Assembly (NCBI GenBank): GCA_964364175.1
Contig: CAYILR010000034.1
Location: 1 to 48,534 of the forward strand
Origin: CAYILR01 sp964364175
Lineage (GTDB): Bacteria; Bdellovibrionota; UBA1018
DNA length: 48,534 nt
Direction of reading: 5' to 3'
The notes under the pieces are model-generated. The model did no database searches and had not been told where the DNA came from. It was given only the letters and a program-made list of their open reading frames with translations. The position numbers were made by a program, and so were the translations under genes. Below, one piece after another: positions 32,429 to 41,460 of the stretch (its first letter is position 1; every line of letters starts with the position of its first letter).

Positions 32429-33028
32429 TTAAGAGGGCTGATGTCGATACCGTTCGACCTTTTGAAGGGCCGTCTGCAGTATTTCAATCTTTCGAATCCA
32501 ACGCTCGTGTTGAACTCCCGGGGCTTGATCAATGGCTGTTTTGGCGGATTTTGGCTCAAAATCAGTGTTTTGTTCATCCAGATCTGTTCTCAAGGCAACC
32601 ACCCCCTGAGCATAGGCTCGAGTCTCCAGCTCCTGCACAATGGCAGCGGTTTCTGCGTCTGAAGGATGGAAATAAAGCATCATTTTGTAGGCGGTCAACG
32701 CCTCCAAAGTCCGACCGAGCATCAGGCAAGATTCTGCTACCAGTCGCTGCGCAATCAGGTTGTCGGGGGCATCCTGGATCACTGTGCGAAGCTGCTCCAC
32801 AACCTCGATGTATTGCTTCTTATCAAAAAGGGTCCTCGCAAGGGCTACTCGCCCACCCAAAAAATTGGGGTGAAGCTTGACCCCCTCACGAGCGATTTCC
32901 ATCGCCTCATCGATAAGCCCAGCCTTGCGATAAGCCTCCGCCAACGGTGCAAAAACACGCGAAGTCGGGTCATCCTGATATCGTTTCAGGTAGTCATACA
33001 AAATGGGAGGAATTTTCTGATTTTTCAC
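32429..33028 (-). CDS. TPR protein downstream of pilQ
   Basis: A 199-residue soluble TPR protein. Helical repeats include FAPLAEAYRKAGLIDEAMEIAREGVKLHP, VALARTLFDKKQYIEVVEQLRTV and AESCLMLGRTLEALTAYKMML. The C-terminal part is a coiled coil (IEILQTALQKVERY). No signal peptide is present. It sits 10 bp after pilQ and before efp, so it may belong to the pilus unit as a chaperone or assembly helper (compare PilF/Tgl, which are lipoproteins; this one is not). Function unknown. Confidence 0.55.
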   Translation of the reverse strand: MKNQKIPPILYDYLKRYQDDPTSRVFAPLAEAYRKAGLIDEAMEIAREGVKLHPNFLGGRVALARTLFDKKQYIEVVEQLRTVIQDAPDNLIAQRLVAESCLMLGRTLEALTAYKMMLYFHPSDAETAAIVQELETRAYAQGVVALRTDLDEQNTDFEPKSAKTAIDQAPGVQHERWIRKIEILQTALQKVERYRHQPS

Positions 33029-33038
33029 GATTCGTACT

Positions 33039-34679
33039 TCATCCTGTCAGCCCAGATTCCTTCTCGTTCAAGATTCGCGGGGTGATGAAAATAAAGAGCT
33101 CCGAACGATCCAAGGATTCCTGTTCTGTGCCAAACAGCACACCCAAGATGGGGATTTTTCTCAAATACGGAATCCCGGAAGACGCCTTGGAAGTCGACAT
33201 CGTATAAATACCCCCGATCACGAGGGTCGATCCGCTCTCGACCACGACCATGGTTTGAAGATTCCGGTTGGCAACCCCGCTATTAGCCCCCCCGAGAGGA
33301 AATGGAATATCCCGCGACACGGCCACATCCATCATCACGCCACCTTCGTTGGTCACGGTAGGCTTCACAGTCAGGCTGAGGTTGGCGCTCTGAACTTGAT
33401 TACCCTGCTGAGTTCCTGCTGCTGGAACCACAGTGATCACTGGCACAAGAACGGGCGTTCCCTGAACGATGCTGGCCTTTTCTTTGCTCATCACGACGGT
33501 TTTGGGAGAGGCTACGATCTTCACCTGGCGTTCGCTTTCGCCCAAGTTCAAAAGAGCGTTCAGACGCTGAACTCCCGGGATAAATGCCAAATTGGGAGAT
33601 AAACCAAATTTTGCGAATCCAATATCCGAAGCCGCATCCCGTCCATCGTAACTAAATATCCCAGGAGAACTCGTCGTTCCCACCATGGGGGCAATTGGGT
33701 TTGCGCCGGAAAAGCTTGCGGTATAGCCGCTGGAATCCGAGTTGAGAGTACCCTTTGTTCCCGTATTATTGTTTCCGAGACCTAAACTCCCAGAAATCAC
33801 TTTTGAGAAACCTTCGGTCGCTTCCACAATTTTTGCTTCAATCAAAACCTGAGGCGTTTGCATATCCAAAAGCTCGATGATTTTTTTCATCCGATCGATG
33901 TTCTCGGGAGTATCACGAACGATGATGCTGTTGGTACGCGGATCCGCTTGAACCACTGTGGTGGCATTTGCAGGCTGAGCAGCACCGCCAGCCCCACCCT
34001 GTTGAGCTGCCTGAGCATTCAGGCTCGCAAATTTTGTCAATATAGTCTGTAGATCCGTGAGAGAAGCATAGTTGATCGGAAAAAGCCGAGTCACTCGAGG
34101 TGCACTCAACTCAGCCACTTGCTTGGCCTTGAGCTGCTCGTTTTTTTCTGCCACCAGATTGGTGAGAGTTGTCACGCGCAGCACATTTTGATTTCTCTCA
34201 GCACCCAAACGAAGGCTTTGTAGCACTACATCGAGAGCCAAATCCCAAGGGACTTCAGTCAGTGCAATCGTGAGTTTCCCTTTGACGTCATCAGCGAGAA
34301 TAATATTAAAACCACTGGCATCTGCAATCAGACGAAAAACATCCGTCGCATCGGCCTCGCGCAATTGAAGAGTGATTGCTTTCCCTACGTATTTTTTGGA
34401 CTCCTGGGTCTCGATGAATTGTTTTAAACGTTTGTTGTTGATGGAAACCACTTTTTCATTTTTTTCACCCGCCACTTCTTTTTCAACGTCAGATGGGCCA
34501 ATCGGAGTTTCGGCCGATTTGGCTATCGGGTCTGGAGCAGGTGGGGGCGGAGGCGCTGGAGGAGGTGGGGCTGCTGCCTCTGCTGCAGCTGGGGGAGGCG
34601 CTGCCGCATCCTGCGCCCACGCGCTCACAATCATTGCGATCATCACCAAACTGCTCACGAACAGATTTCTTGCCTTCAT
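33039..34679 (-). CDS. pilQ: Type IV pilus secretin PilQ
   Basis: PilQ is the outer-membrane ring through which the pilus leaves. Starting at the ATG 5 nt after GGGAG (34679), it has a signal peptide (ending near AWA-QD), a low-complexity Ala/Pro segment of about 40 residues, an STN domain (about 100-170: FNIILADDVKGKLTIALTEVPWDLALDVVL), an N1 domain (VTRLFPINYASLTDL to PENIDRMKKIIELLD), and the secretin core ending in VVESGSTLVIGGIY, IPILGVLFGTE and ELFIFITPRI. The N-terminal AMIN domains usual in PilQ are missing, so the protein (547 residues) is short. It is the last gene of the pilMNOPQ set. Confidence 0.95.
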   Translation of the reverse strand: MKARNLFVSSLVMIAMIVSAWAQDAAAPPPAAAEAAAPPPPAPPPPPAPDPIAKSAETPIGPSDVEKEVAGEKNEKVVSINNKRLKQFIETQESKKYVGKAITLQLREADATDVFRLIADASGFNIILADDVKGKLTIALTEVPWDLALDVVLQSLRLGAERNQNVLRVTTLTNLVAEKNEQLKAKQVAELSAPRVTRLFPINYASLTDLQTILTKFASLNAQAAQQGGAGGAAQPANATTVVQADPRTNSIIVRDTPENIDRMKKIIELLDMQTPQVLIEAKIVEATEGFSKVISGSLGLGNNNTGTKGTLNSDSSGYTASFSGANPIAPMVGTTSSPGIFSYDGRDAASDIGFAKFGLSPNLAFIPGVQRLNALLNLGESERQVKIVASPKTVVMSKEKASIVQGTPVLVPVITVVPAAGTQQGNQVQSANLSLTVKPTVTNEGGVMMDVAVSRDIPFPLGGANSGVANRNLQTMVVVESGSTLVIGGIYTMSTSKASSGIPYLRKIPILGVLFGTEQESLDRSELFIFITPRILNEKESGLTG

Positions 34680-34690
34680 GGCATCTCCCA

Positions 34691-35122
34691 TCACTTGACC
34701 GCGCCCTTCTCAAGGAGCGGAATCATGCTGTCCACGTTTTCTTCCTGACCGAGGACGTTCACGATTTTTTCACGCACAAAAATCGTATCTTCTGTGATTT
34801 TTTGAATCACGCCGTTGCGCGTCCCGATGCGCATCGCTTCAGATACGATGTGTGTCTTGTTATCAGGATCCTTCAAAAGAGCCCTGAGTTTTTCTGGACC
34901 TGTCAAAACACCGACCATCTTGAAAGTATCGACAGAAAATAATTCAAGAGGAGTTTTTGGGGTAGTTTTTGCGATTTCAACTTCGGGACGCTTGAATGGA
35001 TCCCGCATCTTGAGCATTTCTTCGCTGGGCATTACGGGGGTTGCAGCCACCCCAACACCCGCTTCGGATGGAACTGCAGCAAAAGAACTCTGACTAAACA
35101 CTGCCATCAAAAGTAGAATCAT
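34691..35122 (-). CDS. pilP: Type IV pilus assembly lipoprotein-like protein PilP
   Basis: PilP links the PilN/PilO complex to the secretin. The 143-residue protein has an N-terminal signal sequence (ending near SSFA-AV), a Pro-containing segment RDPFKRPE typical of PilP, and the small beta domain with DTFKMVGVLTGPEKLRALLKDP, VSEAMRIGTRNGVIQKI and IPLLEK. No lipobox Cys is found, so it may be periplasmic and not a lipoprotein. The ATG overlaps the pilO stop (ATGA), in line with the tightly coupled pilMNOPQ order. Confidence 0.9.
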   Translation of the reverse strand: MILLLMAVFSQSSFAAVPSEAGVGVAATPVMPSEEMLKMRDPFKRPEVEIAKTTPKTPLELFSVDTFKMVGVLTGPEKLRALLKDPDNKTHIVSEAMRIGTRNGVIQKITEDTIFVREKIVNVLGQEENVDSMIPLLEKGAVK

Positions 35123-35739
35123 CCACCCTCCTTGCGAGGCAACTCATCCGCCTTGGATTTTTGGTAATGATAGGTTTTGATGATCACGGTTCCATCCAGA
35201 TCCACGTATTTCGAAAGACTGGAAGCAATCGGTTTAATCTGGAAATCATCCACTCGAATGATGTTTTGAATTTGCGAAAGCCGATCCATGAAAACCATCA
35301 GCTGAACGTAGACTCCTTTGAATTTAAATTCAAAACTATGCTCCACATAGTACTCTTTGTTGACCTCACTAGCAGGCTTCAGACCCACTACGTTCAACCC
35401 CACTCGTTTTGCCTCAGTCACAATGGTTTTCATGAAGCCGGGCACGTCCACTGTTTCGCTCAAAGAGCTTTTCATTCCATCCAACTCGATGGCGAGGTTT
35501 TGAACTTCTGCTCTTTTTTGATCTAACGTCGCTTTAAATAAAGTGAGCTGCTTCACCTTTTCCGTCAATTTCGCTGTTTCATCTTTTTTGCTCTCCACTT
35601 GATGCTTCATTTGAATCAAAGGAGATTCTTCTGCCTGCTGGAATTGCCAGCCATTCCAGGCGGTGTTGAGCAGATACGCCAGCGCGACCAGCGCGATGGG
35701 GATCCGGTTCATGATTTCTCTGAGCATTTCCTTGTTCAT
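35119..35739 (-). CDS. pilO: Type IV pilus inner-membrane platform protein PilO
   Basis: PilO forms heterodimers with PilN in the inner-membrane alignment complex. The 206-residue protein has a membrane span at about 12-27, a coiled coil (about 40-90) and a C-terminal ferredoxin-like fold including the KFKGVYVQLMVFMDRLSQIQNIIRVDDF stretch typical of PilO. Start and stop codons overlap those of pilN and pilP by 4 bp each. Confidence 0.93.
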   Translation of the reverse strand: MNKEMLREIMNRIPIALVALAYLLNTAWNGWQFQQAEESPLIQMKHQVESKKDETAKLTEKVKQLTLFKATLDQKRAEVQNLAIELDGMKSSLSETVDVPGFMKTIVTEAKRVGLNVVGLKPASEVNKEYYVEHSFEFKFKGVYVQLMVFMDRLSQIQNIIRVDDFQIKPIASSLSKYVDLDGTVIIKTYHYQKSKADELPRKEGG

Positions 35740-36356
35740 TTACGTTTTGCTCCCAGCTCGAACGACGCCACCTCTAAACCTGTTTCGTCTTTGGATGTAG
35801 TCGAGGATTTCAATGTCAGATCTTTAAAAAATGGATTTTGGCTGAGCGATCGCATGAAATCCGAAACCTGACCCAGCCCCATCGCGTATCCTTTGAAAGT
35901 AGCGTTATCCTCTTTTACGCTCAGATCGGTCAGCCACGCGTCCTTGGGAATAGAGGCAGCTATTCCCATCAGAAGTTTCGGAGGCGATCCTCTTTGAGCT
36001 ACCAGCTGACGAATCACGTCGATTTTAGTGCGAAGAGTTTTTTCATCCGTTTCCAGGAGTTTTTTGACATCTTCGAATTTCTTCACATCCTTGAGCTGCG
36101 CTTTGACCTTTTCGTTTTCTTTGGTGACTTGATCCAATACCACCTGATTTTCCTTCATCACTTCTTCTTCATAAAATTCCAATGTGTAATTCGCGATGAG
36201 GCAGGTCAGAAGGGCCGCTACGTACTTACGGACCGGGAGATCCTTCAAGATCTCCATGTCAAATCCCTTAGAACCTCCCGTGCCGGGCTTTCCACCCTTC
36301 GCAGCGCCCATCAGAGTCGGAGATTGTTTGCGTAAAGCTAGATTGATCTTGATCAT
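35736..36356 (-). CDS. pilN: Type IV pilus inner-membrane protein PilN
   Basis: PilN binds PilM on the cytoplasmic side through its N-terminal INLA-type motif (MIKINLALRK). A Gly-rich cytoplasmic part (to about 30) precedes the membrane span (about 43-60), a coiled coil and the periplasmic domain (AWLTDLSVKEDNATFKGYAMGLGQVSDFMRSL). The length of 206 is normal. The start overlaps the pilM stop by 4 bp. Confidence 0.93.
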   Translation of the reverse strand: MIKINLALRKQSPTLMGAAKGGKPGTGGSKGFDMEILKDLPVRKYVAALLTCLIANYTLEFYEEEVMKENQVVLDQVTKENEKVKAQLKDVKKFEDVKKLLETDEKTLRTKIDVIRQLVAQRGSPPKLLMGIAASIPKDAWLTDLSVKEDNATFKGYAMGLGQVSDFMRSLSQNPFFKDLTLKSSTTSKDETGLEVASFELGAKRK

Positions 36357-37495
36357 TTTGTCGCTCCCGCTCGAATCGCTAGCCCAATCGGAATCGCAGC
36401 CACTGGAGCAATTGCGCTGATGTACTCTTGAGTAAACACAGCCGGATCATATGCAATTGAATTGAATGGATTGAGAACTTGGCAAGGCAGACCTGTGGCC
36501 TCTTCCACAACACGGGAGAGATCAGCCATCTTTGCGCTTCCCCCGGAAATCAAAACAGAAGAAACGGGAGCTCCTGAAGATGAGGCATTATAAAAATCGA
36601 TCGAACGCTTGATCTCAGTCGCAAAATTCTCGCACATGATATGAGTCAGCTCGCTGATTTCTTGCGGCACACCTTCGGCCTGACCCGAGGACTTCAGGGC
36701 TTCCGCGTCCGTGTAACCCAGACCGAGATGCTTTTGAATTTCGGCGGTGAGATTTTTTCCTCCCATCGATGAATCTTTCGTATAAACAGGGATCCCCGCA
36801 TGAGCTACGGTGATTTTCAGAGCCGAGGCCCCAATGTCGACCAGTGCCACCGACTCTTGTGGGCTCGGAACGTAATTTGCCTCGTATGCATTTTGAAGTG
36901 CGAAAAAATCCACATCGACGATTTTCGCTTTCAATCCCGCATCTTGGACACAACCCATGTACATATCCAGAACAGAAGTTTTCACCGCGACGAACATCAC
37001 ATCGGTTTGCTTGTCTTTGGATCGAGACAGGACTTGAAAATCCATGACGACTTCCGAAATATCGAAGGGCAGATATTGTTCCGCCTCCCAAAAAACCTGT
37101 TCTTGAAGTTCTTTAATATTGGGAACATCCAACATCATGCGCTTCATGATGAGCGAAGTACCCGAGAGGGACGTGCAAACCATTTTATTTTTAAGTTTGA
37201 TTTGAGCCAAGAGGCTTTTGATCGCATCCACTACTGCGACCGAATTGATGATTTCCCGATTGACGACAGCGTCCTCAGGCAACTGGACGATTCCGAAATG
37301 AAGAAGCTTCCAGGATTTTCCTGATTTTTTTAATTCAACCAGTTTGACTGAAGAAGTCCCGATGCTGAGCCCGACACACGTCGGCCCGCTTCCGAGCGAA
37401 GCAAGCATTTCCAAAATCGGTTTGAGCAAGTTTTGCGCAAACCCAAGTTTGGAAAGCAAACTTTTTTTGCCTCCTGCTTTTGTTGATTCAGCCAT
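36353..37495 (-). CDS. pilM: Type IV pilus assembly protein PilM (actin-like)
   Basis: PilM is a cytoplasmic actin/FtsA-like ATP-binding protein that anchors PilN. Starting at the ATG at 37495 it has 380 residues; upstream codons to 37561 have no support. The signature VGLSIGTSSVKLVELKK marks the phosphate-1 loop. Later VALVDIGASALKITV and SSVLISGGSAKMADLSRVVEE match the phosphate-2 and adenosine motifs. The N-terminal 40 residues are an extra Lys-rich extension. First gene of the pilMNOPQ unit, whose starts overlap by 4 bp one after another. Confidence 0.94.
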   Translation of the reverse strand: MAESTKAGGKKSLLSKLGFAQNLLKPILEMLASLGSGPTCVGLSIGTSSVKLVELKKSGKSWKLLHFGIVQLPEDAVVNREIINSVAVVDAIKSLLAQIKLKNKMVCTSLSGTSLIMKRMMLDVPNIKELQEQVFWEAEQYLPFDISEVVMDFQVLSRSKDKQTDVMFVAVKTSVLDMYMGCVQDAGLKAKIVDVDFFALQNAYEANYVPSPQESVALVDIGASALKITVAHAGIPVYTKDSSMGGKNLTAEIQKHLGLGYTDAEALKSSGQAEGVPQEISELTHIMCENFATEIKRSIDFYNASSSGAPVSSVLISGGSAKMADLSRVVEEATGLPCQVLNPFNSIAYDPAVFTQEYISAIAPVAAIPIGLAIRAGATK

Positions 37496-37529
37496 TACTC
37501 CAATATCAATTAAACCCCTGAACGGATTG

Positions 37530-38135
37530 TTATTCAAAGGATATTTGGGCTGACGGACCACTCAGCACCAAAAACACCAATCGATCGACTCGATTCTCTG
37601 TCAAGTCCTTGGCAGGAAGAATTCCAAAGCCTGTATGATCTTTACCCTGAGACGCTTCTTCGGATCCCAAAAGTGGGTCGTAACAAAACCGATCGACGAG
37701 TGTTACGAAACCCATTTTGTGGCCTAACTCCGGGGAAAGAAGAGCGAGTTCTTGCTGATTCGATGCATCAATACTTCCGCTTCTCACATATTCTATCTGT
37801 TTCGAATTACATTTTTCTGATTTATAAATTTTATAAATTAAAGATGGGGCGGAAAAAACCAGGGTGTAAGCAACTCCCTCGCTTGCGACATCTCGCTTGA
37901 TGCGGTTGATCTCCGCAGCTAGATGCCTCCTGAGCACCATCGCACGCCATTTTGGGCCACCCTCACGAATAACGGGAACAGCCGCAATGGAGAGAAAGGC
38001 AAGAATCGAAAGCAAGAACCAAAGACGACGCTTCCAGAGCAAGCGGGCTTCCACCCGCTCCCAAAATTCGTAGGTATTCCACTCAGAAGACTGAAATCTT
38101 CTCTCGTCTACATCGGATTCATGAATCGGAGCCAT
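37530..38135 (-). CDS. Conserved-position single-pass membrane protein between pilD and pilM
   Basis: A 201-residue protein with a charged N-terminus (38 residues), a membrane span at about 38-55, and a periplasmic part with three cysteines and hydrophobic beta-like stretches. No family is recognised and no prepilin cleavage motif is present. GGTGAG precedes its ATG and the gene overlaps the pilD end by 28 bp. It ends 34 bp before pilM. Its place in the pilus operon, where Myxococcus also carries non-core genes, suggests an accessory pilus role. That is inference. Confidence 0.55.
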   Translation of the reverse strand: MAPIHESDVDERRFQSSEWNTYEFWERVEARLLWKRRLWFLLSILAFLSIAAVPVIREGGPKWRAMVLRRHLAAEINRIKRDVASEGVAYTLVFSAPSLIYKIYKSEKCNSKQIEYVRSGSIDASNQQELALLSPELGHKMGFVTLVDRFCYDPLLGSEEASQGKDHTGFGILPAKDLTENRVDRLVFLVLSGPSAQISFE

Positions 38136-38893
38136 AAGATCTCACCCCAGAAATAATAACACAAAGCCCCGATGACCAGGAAGGGCCCGTAGGGAACCGC
38201 CACCTTCATGATCTTCTTTTTCTTCGAAGCAATACCCCAAGCCACGCCAATCACACTCCCCACGATCGAGCTGACCAAAACAGTGGTAATCACTCCAGCG
38301 GGGCCCAAAAAAGCGCCGACCATTGCCAAAAATTTAATGTCCCCACCCCCCAGCCCCGTATGCCCTGTGCGAGCCTGATAGATCCAAGCCAAAAGATAGA
38401 AAAATGAAAAACCAAAGCCTGCGCCCAAGATGGATTGAATCATTCCCAACTCTGGAATCATCCAAGAAGTCAAAATTCCCAAAACCACTCCTGTCAGACT
38501 CAGCAGGTCCGGGATAATTCTGTGCTCCAAATCGATGAACGTAATTGCGATACAAATCACCATCAAAGACCAGCCGTGCGCCACCACCGCATACGTCAAA
38601 CCAAAACGGGATACACACGCGACAAACAAGAGCGCCGTCAAAAATTCAATGATCGGGTATCGAACTGAAATTTTTTTGCGACAGGATCGACATCTGCCTC
38701 GTAAAAGCAGGTAGCTGACGATGGGGATGTTATCGAAGCAACGAACGGGTTTTTTACATTGGGGACACTGACTGCCGGGTTTGACCAAGGATTTTCCGGA
38801 AGGCAGGCGCGCTACCAGAACATTGGCAAAACTTCCAAAGATCAGGCCAAATACCGCTGCGACAATCCATCCAAACGTCGTTGAAAGAATCAT
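38108..38893 (-). CDS. pilD: Prepilin peptidase / N-methyltransferase PilD
   Basis: PilD cleaves the prepilin leader and methylates the new N-terminal Phe. From the ATG at 38893 (ATGA overlap with the ABC permease) the protein has 261 residues. The cytoplasmic zinc module has CPQC and CRSC; the two aspartates of the aspartyl peptidase are in FIDLEHRIIPD and GLGGGDIKFLAMVG (GxGD type). Several membrane spans surround them. The pilin PilA, its substrate, lies 2.5 kb away. Confidence 0.95.
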   Translation of the reverse strand: MILSTTFGWIVAAVFGLIFGSFANVLVARLPSGKSLVKPGSQCPQCKKPVRCFDNIPIVSYLLLRGRCRSCRKKISVRYPIIEFLTALLFVACVSRFGLTYAVVAHGWSLMVICIAITFIDLEHRIIPDLLSLTGVVLGILTSWMIPELGMIQSILGAGFGFSFFYLLAWIYQARTGHTGLGGGDIKFLAMVGAFLGPAGVITTVLVSSIVGSVIGVAWGIASKKKKIMKVAVPYGPFLVIGALCYYFWGEILWLRFMNPM

Positions 38894-39666
38894 TGCAACT
38901 CCCGGGTTCGAATGGTGAAGCAAGAAATCCACAAGAACAAAGCAATCAAAGAAACTCCGTAGGCCAGGCAACCCAGAAAATACGCGCTCGTAATCGGAAT
39001 TCGATAGTAAATCTTAGTTCCCAAATGAAAGTATTCGAGATTGGGTAAAAGAGCCGTCATCCACTGAGCAGGTGCCTTCAACACCCCTTTGAATTCAGCC
39101 GCGTTGCTTCCCACCAAGTAGGTCCCCACAGAAAACATGCAAGCCAACGCAGGAGTAGAAAATGTGGAAAAACAAACCGCCACCGCCCCCAAGAAAAGTG
39201 ACTCAACGCCGACCAGCAAAAGCGCCACTCCCAGCTCCCGAGTGATGAGCTGCAAGCCCGCTTCTTGCGTCATCACCAGGGTGGTCAAAAAAGAGAAAGT
39301 CAAAATCAACCAATTGATCGCGACGACGCACGAAAGCCCCAAGTATTGCCCCAGCACCAGCTGAGTTCTCGAAACCGGCCGAGATAAAACAATGAACAGA
39401 GTTTTTCTTTCGACTTCTTTGGGAATCAGCGTCGCTCCAAACAAAATCGCAATCGCGCACAGGCAGATACTCACCGCTGAAATTCCAAAATCCATCAGGA
39501 TCCTCTCAGGCTGAATGAAGGATAAGCGCGCTGCGAGAAACCCGACTGTCAAAAGAATCATACAAACCATAAAGCCGCTGTAGAGAAGTCGGCTTCTCAG
39601 CATCTCCCAAGTGGAGACGCGCGCGAGGGCATAGATGGGACGAATAAAAGTGGCGATGTATTTCAT
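38890..39666 (-). CDS. pilI: ABC-2 type permease (PilI-like)
   Basis: A 258-residue membrane protein with six hydrophobic spans, starting MKYIATFIRPIYALARVSTWEMLRSR. It resembles ABC-2 permeases (NatB/GldF-type; a large segment VERKTLFIVLSRPVSRTQLVLGQYLG is typical). With the ATPase upstream (start/stop overlap) it forms an exporter. In M. xanthus the pilGHI genes at this place encode an ABC complex required for pilus assembly, so I use that name. The substrate is not known. Confidence 0.75.
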   Translation of the reverse strand: MKYIATFIRPIYALARVSTWEMLRSRLLYSGFMVCMILLTVGFLAARLSFIQPERILMDFGISAVSICLCAIAILFGATLIPKEVERKTLFIVLSRPVSRTQLVLGQYLGLSCVVAINWLILTFSFLTTLVMTQEAGLQLITRELGVALLLVGVESLFLGAVAVCFSTFSTPALACMFSVGTYLVGSNAAEFKGVLKAPAQWMTALLPNLEYFHLGTKIYYRIPITSAYFLGCLAYGVSLIALFLWISCFTIRTRELQ

Positions 39667-40565
39667 GTCGTCACCTCGAATAAAACATCCTCAAGTGATC
39701 TGCGCATGGGTTGAACCGAGTGAATCGTTGCATGCTGAGACAAAAGTCGCTGTAAAACATCACCCAGCTCCGTTGTCGGCGGAACTGCTAGCTTCCAACC
39801 TTCGGGAATTCTCTCTAGTCTTCCCAGCGATTCGAGCTGCTGCACGTTTTGTTCCCCACTGAACTCAATCACCTGCTCCAATAATTCTTGTTTTAAAAAT
39901 TCCTGAACCCTCCCGGACGCCGTCAAGCGACCCTTTTTGAGCAGGGCAAATTCCGTACAAAGAGCTTCGACATCAGGAATGACGTGAGAACTGAAAATCA
40001 CTGTCCTCCCATCACGAGCCAATTCACTGATCAACTCTCGAATTTCTTTGCGTCCCACTGGGTCCAAACCGCTCATGGGCTCATCCAAAATCAAAATTTC
40101 TGGGTCGTGCAAAATCGCTTGAGCAATTCCAATTCTCTGCAACATTCCTTTGGAAAACCGCCGGAGCTCCATCGAGTGAGCGTGCTTCAGACCCACTCGA
40201 TCAAGAACCTGGCAGATTCTGCTCTCCAATGTTTTTGAAGGCAAACCCGAAAGCTCCCCCACAAATTTGAGAAACTGCCTGCCCGTCAAATGGGCATGGA
40301 AGTAAGGCCGCTCAGGCAGGTAGCCGATTCTGGATTTTGCTTGGGCGCTGAGCGCAGCATCCCCCCCGATTTTCACTCTTCCCCGGGTGGGAGTTCGCAT
40401 TCCAATCATCAGCAGCATGAGTGTTGTTTTTCCAGCTCCGTTGGCCCCCAAAAGCCCGAACACGGATCGATCAGGAATGGTCAGGTGAATGTTCTGCAAC
40501 ACTTGCACCTTCTTCATCCAAAATCCGGCTCTGAACTCCTGAGAAACACCCTCGATTTGAATCAT
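39663..40565 (-). CDS. pilH: ABC transporter ATP-binding protein (PilH-like)
   Basis: A 300-residue ABC ATPase. Walker A GLLGANGAGKTTLMLLMIG is near residue 35. Then come the Q-loop region and signature RRFSKGMLQRIGIAQAIL (a LSGGQ variant), Walker B EILILDEPMSGLDP and the H-loop FSSHVIPDVEALC. A C-terminal 80-residue domain after the ATPase is typical of the Nat/Gld exporter group. It is co-translated with the permease. Named after the myxobacterial PilH, which is unrelated to the response regulator PilH of Pseudomonas. Confidence 0.78.
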   Translation of the reverse strand: MIQIEGVSQEFRAGFWMKKVQVLQNIHLTIPDRSVFGLLGANGAGKTTLMLLMIGMRTPTRGRVKIGGDAALSAQAKSRIGYLPERPYFHAHLTGRQFLKFVGELSGLPSKTLESRICQVLDRVGLKHAHSMELRRFSKGMLQRIGIAQAILHDPEILILDEPMSGLDPVGRKEIRELISELARDGRTVIFSSHVIPDVEALCTEFALLKKGRLTASGRVQEFLKQELLEQVIEFSGEQNVQQLESLGRLERIPEGWKLAVPPTTELGDVLQRLLSQHATIHSVQPMRRSLEDVLFEVTT

Positions 40566-40574
40566 TCTAATCCG

Positions 40575-41420
40575 TTATTCCAATCCAAGGACTTTTTCTC
40601 GAGCAGTTGTGCTGACGATTCGACCCTTCTCATTCATGAAAATCTTTCCACCCCATGGATCTGTCTTGGGTAATGTCCCCACTTGTCGATTGAGATTATC
40701 TAAGTATTTTCCAACAAGCAAAGACTGAAGTTTCTTTTCCAAAATCACCCGGGTGGGTTCATTTTTTTCAGAAATCAGCATGAACCTCAGAAGCCGGATT
40801 CCCACTTCGTATTCTCCTCCAGGCTGAGCAAGGCGCTGACTCAAATCCTGCAAATACCGTGGCGCACCCGACAATCGTCCCGCAACACGAAATGCCTCTG
40901 CAGCCTCGGGCAGATTCTCCATTTCATAGAGATGGACATAGCCCAGCAGCATCGGAACGTACCACTCTGCAGACCAATGCTGCTCACGAAAATCATGGGG
41001 CCAACTCGGTAGCTCCAAAGTTCTAAAATGCTCCGCTTTTTTTAGAAGATGCAGTGCACCGGGTGCATCGTTGCGCACAACTGACAAATAATTAGCACCC
41101 GTTGTATATAAATCATAGAAGGCCGGATCCAAATCAGTCGCCAGATCCAAAGTATCGTAGGAAGGTGGATGCGTTCCAGGAGCCACATGACTATAAGCTG
41201 GGTCCTCGATCAAAAAGCGGACCATCAACCAATCCAGAGCCGCGGTCCAATGACCTAACGTCATCATTCGATAGGCGCGAGCATCAATCTTCCTTCCCCT
41301 CTCTGCTGGAGCAGGTATCCATGCTGCGTCATGCCGAATCACAAACTGATTCCAGAAAATCATCAAGCTGACGATACAAATACCCAAACTGATATATTTT
41401 GAGATTGCCCGAACACCCAC
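40575..41420 (-). CDS. pilG: PilG-like accessory protein of the pilus ABC module
   Basis: A 281-residue protein with one N-terminal span (about 8-25) and a periplasmic/helical part with TPR-like helices (ALDWLMVRFLIEDPAYSHVAP, YVHLYEMENLPEAAEAFRVAG, IRLLRFMLISEKNEP) and a conserved C-terminal stretch PWGGKIFMNEKGRIVSTTA. It matches the position and architecture of the Myxococcus PilG, partner of the PilH/PilI ABC proteins; the exact role is not established. GTG start at 41420, no Shine-Dalgarno, divergent to pilA with 40 bp between them. Confidence 0.65.
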   Translation of the reverse strand: MGVRAISKYISLGICIVSLMIFWNQFVIRHDAAWIPAPAERGRKIDARAYRMMTLGHWTAALDWLMVRFLIEDPAYSHVAPGTHPPSYDTLDLATDLDPAFYDLYTTGANYLSVVRNDAPGALHLLKKAEHFRTLELPSWPHDFREQHWSAEWYVPMLLGYVHLYEMENLPEAAEAFRVAGRLSGAPRYLQDLSQRLAQPGGEYEVGIRLLRFMLISEKNEPTRVILEKKLQSLLVGKYLDNLNRQVGTLPKTDPWGGKIFMNEKGRIVSTTAREKVLGLE

Positions 41421-41421
41421 G

Positions 41422-41450
41422 TTGACTTCAGTTCCTTTCGTACATAAACT
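41422..41450 (+). promoter_or_regulatory. sigma70-type promoter of pilA
   Basis: TTGACT and TAAACT with exactly 17 bp between them. The -10 ends 10 nt before the pilA ATG, so the leader would be about 2-4 nt. No sigma54 -24/-12 sequence (GG-N10-GC) was found upstream, although PilR-type regulators are usually sigma54 activators. Confidence 0.6.
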
Positions 41451-41460
41451 TTATATCACT

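Noticed and set aside
41300..41460. sigma54 promoter for pilA
   Set aside because: No GG-N10-GC pair with the right spacing was found.
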